NCBI GenBank assembly: GCA_001602415.1
Contig: CP012155.1
Span: 434,001 to 498,000, forward strand
Direction of reading: 5' to 3'
Length of the DNA stretch: 64,000 nucleotides
Source of the DNA: Bacteroidetes bacterium UKL13-3
GTDB lineage: Bacteria; Bacteroidota; Bacteroidia; UKL13-3
Below the pieces are notes generated by a model, which was not told the DNA's origin, searched no databases, and saw only the letters and a program-made list of their open reading frames with translations. Position 1 is the first letter of the stretch, and each line of letters opens with the position of its first letter. Shown here piece by piece: positions 56,726 to 64,000 of this stretch. The position numbers and the translations under genes were made by a program.

Positions 56726-56839
56726 TATCTTCACTTAATATTAAAAGTTCTCCCAACAGAGGGCTTTTTTTATGCCCATTTGAATTGTTGTATGGCCCGA
56801 CATATAGTAATTTCCAATCGTTTCAATTAATATCGCGGT

Positions 56840-58021
56840 ATGAACTATATACTGTTTGAAACGGAAATAGATAGAGGCAACCTGCTGCCCTTTACGTTTA
56901 CACGCCCTGTGTCGGAGATAAGATGTGGTATTTTAACCTTAACCGATAAGTGGAAACGCTATTTGGAAGGTCCGCTAACGTTTAAAACACAAAGTTACCT
57001 TCAAACAAAATTTAAGATGGAGGCCTCCTCTTCCAATATAATGCTAAATGGAACGGTATTCCCCAACTCGGCATTGGTTACCGAAATCAATTCATTACAA
57101 CTAAACGAAGCCTTATATTGGAAAGAGATTTTGGTTGCGGCCCATGTTAATGGAACGGATGAACTTACAGCTACCAAACGCATAGATTCATCGGTTAAAG
57201 AATTAATTAAGTTGAATTTTACGTATGATATTTTTGCTAAAAACGGTCGGGCTATTGAAGATGATTTTGAGTTGTTAACCAAAGGGCGTATTTCACAACC
57301 TATTTCACCAACCAATCAAGTTGTAAAACCCGCACGGGTTTTTATTGAAGAAGGCGCAACAGTTGAGTTCTCTATCCTGAACGCATCAACAGGGAGTATA
57401 TACATAGGTAAGGATGCTGAAATAATGGAAGGATGCAAGGTTAAAGGTCCTTTTGCATTGTGTGAGCATGGCGGCTTAAAAATGGATGCAAAAATTTATC
57501 CTGCAACCACTGTTGGTCCATATTGCAAAGTAGGTGGCGAAGTAAATAACGCAGTGTTTTTTGCTTATTCAAACAAAGGGCACGATGGTTTTATAGGAAA
57601 TGCAGTAATTGGTGAGTGGTGTAATTTAGGAGCAGATACTAATAATTCGAATTTGAAAAATACTTATGAAGAAGTGAAACTGTGGAATTACAGAACTGAA
57701 AAGTTTGAGAAAACGGGACTAACTTTCTGCGGATTAATGATGGGTGATCATTCGAAATGTGGTATTAATACTATGTTTAATACAGGAACCGTTGTAGGTG
57801 TTGCAGCCAATATTTTTGGGGCAGGATTTCCACGCAACTTCATTCCATCGTTTGCTTGGGGTGGGGCGCAAGGATTCGAAACCTTCATCATCAAAAAAGC
57901 ATTTGTAACTGCCGAGGCTATGTGCGCCCGAAGAGGAGTAGCTTTTGATGATATAGAAAAGGATATTCTGAAAGCAGTATATGACGAAAGTGCTAAGTAC
58001 AGATTTTGGGAAAAAGCTTAA
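56840..58021 (+). CDS. GlmU-like sugar nucleotidyltransferase family protein
   Basis: 393 residues. The N-terminal half resembles a nucleotidyltransferase (NYILFETEIDRGNLLPFTFTRPVSEIRCGI) and the C-terminal half has left-handed beta-helix hexapeptides (IYIGKDAEIMEGCKVKGP; CNLGADTNNSNLKNTY). This is the Bacteroidota-specific GlmU-like family; it probably makes a nucleotide sugar for the cell envelope. Confidence 0.88.
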   Translation: MNYILFETEIDRGNLLPFTFTRPVSEIRCGILTLTDKWKRYLEGPLTFKTQSYLQTKFKMEASSSNIMLNGTVFPNSALVTEINSLQLNEALYWKEILVAAHVNGTDELTATKRIDSSVKELIKLNFTYDIFAKNGRAIEDDFELLTKGRISQPISPTNQVVKPARVFIEEGATVEFSILNASTGSIYIGKDAEIMEGCKVKGPFALCEHGGLKMDAKIYPATTVGPYCKVGGEVNNAVFFAYSNKGHDGFIGNAVIGEWCNLGADTNNSNLKNTYEEVKLWNYRTEKFEKTGLTFCGLMMGDHSKCGINTMFNTGTVVGVAANIFGAGFPRNFIPSFAWGGAQGFETFIIKKAFVTAEAMCARRGVAFDDIEKDILKAVYDESAKYRFWEKA

Positions 58022-58085
58022 ATCGCTTATCTGGGGCTATCAAGTATCCTAAAGCAGTTGAACAACTAAACTAAACGAGAATAAT

Positions 58086-58850
58086 ATGAGAAAGAAAATT
58101 ATTGCTGGAAACTGGAAAATGAACAAAACCTTTGATGAGGGAATGGGATTGGTAACTGAAATTGTGGCAATGGTAAAAGATGAGTATAACGGTTCGGCTC
58201 ACGTGGTTATTATTCCTCCATTTGTTCACATCAATGCAGTGAGTAGAATGGTTTCTGAGCATAATAATGTTTTTGGAGGCGCACAAAATTGTAGCAACCA
58301 CGATAGCGGAGCCTATACTGGTGAAGTAAGTGCCGCCATGATCAAAAGTTGTGGAGCATCATACGTGATTATTGGGCACAGCGAGCGCAGACAGTATTTT
58401 GGTGAACACAATGATTGGTTGGCAAAAAAAACGGATGCTGTGTTGAAAAACGGATTAACGGCCATTTACTGCTGTGGCGAAACATTAGAAGAGCGCGAAG
58501 CCAATAAACATTTTGAGGTATTAAAAGCTCAAGTGAGTGAAGGCTTGTTTCACTTAACAGCCGAACAATTTGCCAATGTGGTTATTGCATACGAACCTGT
58601 ATGGGCAATTGGTACAGGTAAAACAGCTAGCACAGACCAGGCTCAGGAAGTACATGCGTTTATTCGCAACTTGGTAAAAGAGAAATACGATGAAACAACG
58701 GCCGATACCCTTACCATTCAATACGGTGGAAGCGTTAAAGCCGATAATGCAGCCGAATTGTTTTCGGCACCAGATATTGATGGAGCTTTAGTGGGTGGGG
58801 CTGCCTTGCAAAGCAGAAGTTTTGTTGATATTGTGAAAGCAATGAAATAG
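58086..58850 (+). CDS. tpiA: Triosephosphate isomerase
   Basis: 254 residues with NWKMNKT, IGHSERR, catalytic Glu in AYEPVWAIGTG and GGSVKADNA. Complete. Confidence 0.97.
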   Translation: MRKKIIAGNWKMNKTFDEGMGLVTEIVAMVKDEYNGSAHVVIIPPFVHINAVSRMVSEHNNVFGGAQNCSNHDSGAYTGEVSAAMIKSCGASYVIIGHSERRQYFGEHNDWLAKKTDAVLKNGLTAIYCCGETLEEREANKHFEVLKAQVSEGLFHLTAEQFANVVIAYEPVWAIGTGKTASTDQAQEVHAFIRNLVKEKYDETTADTLTIQYGGSVKADNAAELFSAPDIDGALVGGAALQSRSFVDIVKAMK

Positions 58851-58865
58851 CAGATAAGTTTTTAA

Positions 58866-58905
58866 GGCGAAAATAGGATTTCCTGTTTGCGCTTTTTGTT
58901 TTTCA
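58866..58905 (+). terminator. Probable terminator after tpiA
   Basis: Imperfect hairpin GGCGAAAATAGGA / TCCTGTTTGCGC followed by CTTTTTGTTTTT. Confidence 0.55.
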
Positions 58906-59000
58906 ACGAACTGTAAATTCTTTCCACAATCTATTTACGAACATCAATAAGATAAGCGCTAAAAAACATACCTTGCTTGTTCATATTTCGTTTAATCTTC

Positions 59001-62000
59001 ATGGTCAGAAAACTTGGTCTTATATTTTTATTTTCTGTCACTTTTCTAGTGGCAAAAGCGCAGTTAAGTTATGACTTGGTGCAGTTTAGTGCCGATTTTG
59101 AAAAGCACATCGAATCGCTTGGCGATAAACCAACGCAAGAGGCCATGGGTGATTTTTTAGGTTTTTACAATACGGGCAGGTTAACCAATCCTCAAAAAAT
59201 GGCTGTTATAAAGTTGAGCAACCAAATGCTCAATTTGAATATGGGCGCTCCTACGTTTAACGATTATCTGCGGGCCATGAATGGGTTATTTGAAAATAAC
59301 CAGGTAACTAAATTCGACAATTGGCACAAGGCACTTAATCTTTCACTTACCCAATCAAAAGATGAGTTTAAAAAGTTTCTAAAGATATCGCGAAACATTT
59401 TTGCTGATCATATCATTGCTCAACAAGGTATGATGAAATGGGTAAGCAGCAATATTGATATCAACCTTCAAACCAAAGGCGAAGCTGCATTTGTTGTTAA
59501 AAATACAGATTTAATTTGTTACACAGTTGGCGATACACTAGAGATTTATCAAACATCAGGAACATATTATCCTTCTCAAAATAAATGGGTTGGTACAGGA
59601 GGAAGGCTTGATTGGACAAGGCTTGGAATGGACTCGGCAAAAATGTATGCAGAATTGGTTAAGTATACTGTAGATTTTACAAGTGGGTTTGTTACTGCCG
59701 ATACTGCTTGGTTGAATTATCCTTTACTATTTGAAAAACCCTTGGCAGGAAAAGTTATTGATAGAGCAATGACACAATCAATGGGCGAAAGTTCGGTATA
59801 TCCTCAGTTCAATTCTTTTCAAGCTGTATTGAAAGATTTTCCGTTTGGCAGAGCCAAGTTTTCGGGAGGATTTGGGATGAAAGGAAAAACCATTATTGGA
59901 ACTTCTGTTGATTCTGTTAAGGCTCAAATGGTTTTTAGTTATAAAGACAAGCCGGTATTAAAAGTTAAAGCGAAAGAAATTATTGTAAGAGGCGAGCGTG
60001 TTCATACAATGAAGGCCGAGGCTATAATTACTATTGACAAAGATTCTATCTATCATCCACAAATAGAATTTACCTATCGTTTAAAAGATCATTTTGTGTC
60101 CTTGTATCGCAGCGATCAGGGTATTTCTCAAGCGCCCTTTTTTGATACCTATCATAATATTGAGTTTTACTGTGATGAGATTAGGTGGCTATTGGATAAT
60201 CCCAAAATCGACATCGACATGATTAATGATAACCAGCCGGCAAAGTTCGAATCCAATAATTATTTTAGGGATATACGGTATGAAAAAATTCAAGGGATAT
60301 TGGATTATAACCCACTTGTACGTGTTAAACAATATACAGAAAAGCTAAAAATAACCGGTTTTTTTATTGATGACTATGCAGCCTTTTTTAAGAGTAACAA
60401 AAGTGATATTAAAATTCAAATGATTGAATTAAATGATAAAGGTTTTGTATCATATGATTCGGAGAGAGAATACGTAAAGGTAAGACGCAAGTTGCAAGAT
60501 TATGTGAATGCACACGCAGGTAAAACAGATTTTGATGCGATTGCATTTTTCTCTGTTATCAAACGTTATCCCAATGCATCACTAAGTTTAATTAACAATG
60601 ATTTGGTTGTTCAAGGAGTTCCTAAATTTTACTTTAGCGATTCTCAAAACGTATACATCATTCCCAAGGATCAACAAATTACGATGAAGAAAAACCGTAA
60701 TATGGATTTTTCGGGAAAATTACATGCAGGTAAAGTTGTGTTTTTTGGAAATGGATTTTCTTTTGATTATACCTCTTTTCAAATACGGTTGAGCAATGTT
60801 GATTCGATGAAGTTTTTATACAAGGATGATGAAACAGGTACTGACTTGCCTGTAAAAAGTGCACTTCAAAATATTTATGGAACGTTATCAATTGATCATC
60901 CCTTTAATAAAAGTAGCCGAAAAAAATATCCGGGTTATCCTATTTTTAAATCGGACACTGGTGCGAATATTTATTACGATAAACCCACTACTTATAATGG
61001 GGTATACAATCGTAACCGCTTTTCGTTTAAGCTCGATCCATTTACGCTCGATAGTTTAAATGAACTAAACTTTGAAACCATAAAGTTAGAAGGTACATTG
61101 TTGGCAGGTGGCATTATTCCGGATATGCGGGGCGACTTAAATTTGCAAGAAGACAAATCGCTAGGGTTTAAAATTCCGGAAGCATCATACCCTATGTATG
61201 GAGGTAAAGGAACTGGAAATATCGCGTTGTATTTAAGTGATTCGGGGTTCTTTGGTAGCGGAAAATTGGAGTATCTCACATCCACCTCATCTTCCAAAAA
61301 GTTTGAATTATTTTTAGATTCAATGAATGCCGATTGTGATGCATTTGAGAATAAACGAAATACTCTTTTTCCTACAGTTGATGCAGTGAATACATACGAA
61401 AGATGGATGCCATATAGCGATTCATTATTGGTAAAAGATAAAGATCGCACGATGCAGGTTTCTGATAAACGTTCTGATTTTCATGGTGCGCTATTACTCA
61501 CTCCTGCAGCAATGACTGGAAATGGTTTCATCGATATGGATAAAGCGAGGTTGATTGCAACGCTCATGTATTTAAAGCCGGATAATATTGTTACGGATGA
61601 TGGTGTTTTTCAACTTAAATCGCATATTGATTCTACAAAGTTTGCGTTCAAATCAGGTTCGGTAAAAGGCAATATCAACTTAACCGCACGAAAAGGGGAT
61701 TTCGTTTTGAATACGCAAGGAATCAATACCGATTTTACGTTTAACCAATATGCCGGTTCATTTGAGGAATTCACGTGGCTGATGGACAAACAAACAATCG
61801 ACTTCAAATCAAAACCATCAAACGATGCAATTTCTTCCTATCTAATCTCGGTAAGAACTACTCAGGAAGGTCTCACATTTAAAACAGCACTCACCACACT
61901 CGATTTAAGAGATTATACATTGTATGCTAAAAATATTCCATTTATTGCGGTTGGTGATGCCCGTATTTTTGTCGACAGCCAAAAGGTTGTCATTCGTGAA

Positions 62001-63335
62001 GGCGCAAATATGGATGAACTTATAAACGCAAAAATAACAGCCGATACCATTAATAAATATCACAACATAGAACAAGCGAAACTTAAAATTGAAGGTCGTT
62101 TTGCATTGCGTGGAACAGGAACTTACGAATATGTTGATCAAAAAAAGAACAAGCAAAAATTCTTCTTAAATGAAATTGGAATTGATAGTGCACATCGTTT
62201 ATTAGCTAAAACGGATATTCCGGATTCAATTCTGTTTTTTGCAGGTACAAATATTCGTTTTCAGGGAAGAGTGCTGTTGCGCAGTATTGAGAAAAACTTG
62301 GAGTATGATGGTTTCTTCTTGCCTAAACATAAATTACCTTACCCTCGCACCGATTGGTTCAGAAATACCGCTGTAATAAGTCCTGATTCGGTATTTATCA
62401 ATGTTCAACAAACACCTACTAACCAAAACAGGCAAGCGCTTACAAATGGTTTTTATATTTCAAATGATTCTGCGCATGCTTACGCTGCTTTTTTTACGCG
62501 CAAACGAAATGGGTCAGATCCCGAATTAATGAAGGTGGAAGGCGTTTTGTATTACGATGAAAAGGACAAGGAGTTTCGTTTAGGTTCTTCCGAGAAGTTA
62601 TTTAAAGAGGGACTTAAAGGAAATACATTACGTGTAAATGAAGGCAAACAAACCACTACGGGCGAAGGCAGGTTTAAGTTTGGGTACGAAACAGGAAAGT
62701 TTGAATTTATAACTGCCGGAACAGCAACCCTCAATGCTTCCGATACTTCTTTCAGCATGCACCTTGCTGCGTTGCTTAATTTCCCTATTCCATCAAGCGC
62801 ATTAAAATTGATGTATGATTCGCTGTATAATCAATCTGATAATGGCGAAGCCCCATCCTTTAAAGCTGATTTTATGAAGAAAGCAGTAGCTGAATGGGTT
62901 GATGATAAAAACATAGTAAAAGCTACTGATGAGATAGATGATAATAATGTGAAATTAATCCCGGAATTGCAAAAAACCATATTTATTTCAGAATTGAAAA
63001 TGAAGTGGAATCCGGCCTCACGTTCTCTCATTTCGATAGGCAATATTGGGATCAATTCTTTCGAGAAGTTTAGGTTGGAACGTATGGTAAAAGGGCGTTT
63101 AGAAATGACCAAACGCAGAAGCGGAGATGATTTTGTGTTGTATATTGAATCTCCTCAAAATGGAAGTTGGTACTTTTTTAAATACCAGCGAAACATTCTG
63201 TATGTTGTAGCTTCAGATGCATTGTTTAATCAATATATAAAAGATAATATTGACAAACTTTCGAAAGATGAGTTTAAACTTCGGCAGGCAAATATTGCTG
63301 ATCGAAATCGTTATGTAAAAGCCATGAAAAAATAA
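59001..63335 (+). CDS. Very large secreted protein of unknown function
   Basis: About 1,444 residues from ATG 59001; VRKLGLIFLFSVTFLVAKAQ is a clear signal peptide, so I prefer this to the upstream in-frame ATG at 58977. The body is soluble, strand-rich, with many Asp/Lys/Phe/Tyr residues (for example KDRTMQVSDKRSDFHGALLL; GKLHAGKVVFFGNGFSFDY). No sorting domain at the C-terminus. The alternating strand pattern resembles AsmA/translocation-like long beta proteins, but I cannot confirm it. Likely periplasmic or outer-membrane linked; gene is intact and single. Confidence 0.8.
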   Translation: MVRKLGLIFLFSVTFLVAKAQLSYDLVQFSADFEKHIESLGDKPTQEAMGDFLGFYNTGRLTNPQKMAVIKLSNQMLNLNMGAPTFNDYLRAMNGLFENNQVTKFDNWHKALNLSLTQSKDEFKKFLKISRNIFADHIIAQQGMMKWVSSNIDINLQTKGEAAFVVKNTDLICYTVGDTLEIYQTSGTYYPSQNKWVGTGGRLDWTRLGMDSAKMYAELVKYTVDFTSGFVTADTAWLNYPLLFEKPLAGKVIDRAMTQSMGESSVYPQFNSFQAVLKDFPFGRAKFSGGFGMKGKTIIGTSVDSVKAQMVFSYKDKPVLKVKAKEIIVRGERVHTMKAEAIITIDKDSIYHPQIEFTYRLKDHFVSLYRSDQGISQAPFFDTYHNIEFYCDEIRWLLDNPKIDIDMINDNQPAKFESNNYFRDIRYEKIQGILDYNPLVRVKQYTEKLKITGFFIDDYAAFFKSNKSDIKIQMIELNDKGFVSYDSEREYVKVRRKLQDYVNAHAGKTDFDAIAFFSVIKRYPNASLSLINNDLVVQGVPKFYFSDSQNVYIIPKDQQITMKKNRNMDFSGKLHAGKVVFFGNGFSFDYTSFQIRLSNVDSMKFLYKDDETGTDLPVKSALQNIYGTLSIDHPFNKSSRKKYPGYPIFKSDTGANIYYDKPTTYNGVYNRNRFSFKLDPFTLDSLNELNFETIKLEGTLLAGGIIPDMRGDLNLQEDKSLGFKIPEASYPMYGGKGTGNIALYLSDSGFFGSGKLEYLTSTSSSKKFELFLDSMNADCDAFENKRNTLFPTVDAVNTYERWMPYSDSLLVKDKDRTMQVSDKRSDFHGALLLTPAAMTGNGFIDMDKARLIATLMYLKPDNIVTDDGVFQLKSHIDSTKFAFKSGSVKGNINLTARKGDFVLNTQGINTDFTFNQYAGSFEEFTWLMDKQTIDFKSKPSNDAISSYLISVRTTQEGLTFKTALTTLDLRDYTLYAKNIPFIAVGDARIFVDSQKVVIREGANMDELINAKITADTINKYHNIEQAKLKIEGRFALRGTGTYEYVDQKKNKQKFFLNEIGIDSAHRLLAKTDIPDSILFFAGTNIRFQGRVLLRSIEKNLEYDGFFLPKHKLPYPRTDWFRNTAVISPDSVFINVQQTPTNQNRQALTNGFYISNDSAHAYAAFFTRKRNGSDPELMKVEGVLYYDEKDKEFRLGSSEKLFKEGLKGNTLRVNEGKQTTTGEGRFKFGYETGKFEFITAGTATLNASDTSFSMHLAALLNFPIPSSALKLMYDSLYNQSDNGEAPSFKADFMKKAVAEWVDDKNIVKATDEIDDNNVKLIPELQKTIFISELKMKWNPASRSLISIGNIGINSFEKFRLERMVKGRLEMTKRRSGDDFVLYIESPQNGSWYFFKYQRNILYVVASDALFNQYIKDNIDKLSKDEFKLRQANIADRNRYVKAMKK

Positions 63336-63447
63336 GATGGTTAATAAATCATAGTTGCGGGTTATTCTATAATATTACATTAAGAAGTAATCGAACTACT
63401 AATGACGAATTTCGAATAACTCAATAACGAATAACTCAAATTGAAAC

Positions 63448-64000
63448 ATGAATAATTTAACAGTAATGATTTTAAGTTGTGTTGGGGCTTATTTATTAGG
63501 TTCTATACCCACAGCTGTTTGGATAGGGAAAGCCTTTTTTGGAATTGATGTTCGTGAGCACGGAAGTGGAAACGCTGGCGCAACCAATACGTTGCGCACC
63601 CTCGGTAAACCTGCCGGATTTACCGTTTTATTTATCGATTTTTTGAAGGGATTGTTAGCCACCAGTTTGGTGATATTTAATCATTCATTGGTAAGTGAAA
63701 CTGAGGCATACTTCAACATGCAAATGTTGCTGGGTGCAATGGCAGTGTTAGGACATGTATACCCAATATTTGCCGGTTTTAAAGGGGGCAAGGGAATTGC
63801 AACATTAATTGGCGTAATCACAGCCATGAGCGGTTGGTTAGCCCTATGTTGTTTTGTAACTTTTGTCATTATTGTTTCTGTAAGTAAGTATATCTCTTTA
63901 GGATCAATGGTTTCCGCTATTTTAAGTCCGCTTTATGTTGGGTTAATTTATGAGTGGCATCAACCAACATTTTTGTACTTTTGCATTACAATAGCAGTTT
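63448..64000 (+). CDS. plsY: Glycerol-3-phosphate acyltransferase PlsY (3' partial)
   Basis: The frame MNNLTVMILSCVGAYLLGSIPTA continues to the window edge. Visible motifs: GSIPTAVWIGK, HGSGNAGATNTLRTLGK, and FKGGKGIAT, the three conserved PlsY loops. It transfers acyl groups from acyl-phosphate to glycerol-3-phosphate, the first step of phospholipid synthesis. About 184 codons are visible; the last part lies outside. Confidence 0.95.
   Translation, partial: MNNLTVMILSCVGAYLLGSIPTAVWIGKAFFGIDVREHGSGNAGATNTLRTLGKPAGFTVLFIDFLKGLLATSLVIFNHSLVSETEAYFNMQMLLGAMAVLGHVYPIFAGFKGGKGIATLIGVITAMSGWLALCCFVTFVIIVSVSKYISLGSMVSAILSPLYVGLIYEWHQPTFLYFCITIAV

Overview
The window comes from a Bacteroidota chromosome, probably a free-living Sphingobacteriales- or Chitinophagales-like lineage. 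Support: type IX secretion (T9SS) C-terminal sorting domains on surface proteins, Bacteroidota-only conserved genes (GlmU-like nucleotidyltransferase, DUF1599, folP-cdaA pair, DoxX/thioredoxin-like protein), type B L31, AT-rich DNA, and promoters of the Bacteroidota form TTG-N18/19-TAnnTTTG in front of several genes. No species can be named from the sequence alone.

Layout. 1-12.1 kb: the 3' part of a very long secreted adhesin-like protein, a DUF255 thioredoxin-like protein, ComM/YifB, a polytopic membrane protein, an alkyltransferase-like DNA repair protein, a YdeI-like protein and guaB. 12.1-28.2 kb: an accessory defence island between guaB and the initiator tRNA. It holds a Fic protein with two tandem operators; a type I restriction-modification operon (hsdM, an ORF6N gene, hsdS, a DUF262/DUF1524 nuclease gene, broken hsdR); an AbiEi/AbiEii toxin-antitoxin pair inserted exactly at the hsdR start with a 33-bp duplication; then two integron-cassette-like modules. 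Those modules carry a DUF4062 NTPase and an HsdR-N-like PD-(D/E)xK nuclease, and each sits between hairpin sites with GTT...AAC ends. They are embedded in long direct repeats (about 399 bp and 127 bp) with an IS982 remnant between them. The island ends in a frameshifted, truncated tyrosine recombinase beside the tRNA-fMet gene.

28.4-38 kb: core genes mostly on the + strand: era, der, a small lipoprotein, rpmH-rnpA-yidD, an S41 protease, a TauE-type transporter, an M28 peptidase, a SprT-like metalloprotease and two small conserved unknowns. 38-49.6 kb: genes on the - strand: a gliding-type CHU_C surface protein, a three-gene surface cluster (one gene frameshifted), rny, zapA, a coiled-coil partner and pheT. 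49.7-64 kb: mixed core genes: CoA-binding protein, TPR lipoprotein, cdaA and folP (overlapping), DUF1599, DoxX-like protein, aroK, HU, a PyrR-like phosphoribosyltransferase, rpmE2, GlmU-like protein, tpiA, a very large secreted protein of unknown function, and the start of plsY at the right edge.

The strongest material for a second look is the 19.3-28.2 kb region. It records at least three separate insertions into one type I restriction operon, and its cargo genes are bounded by attC-like sites although no complete integrase is visible.
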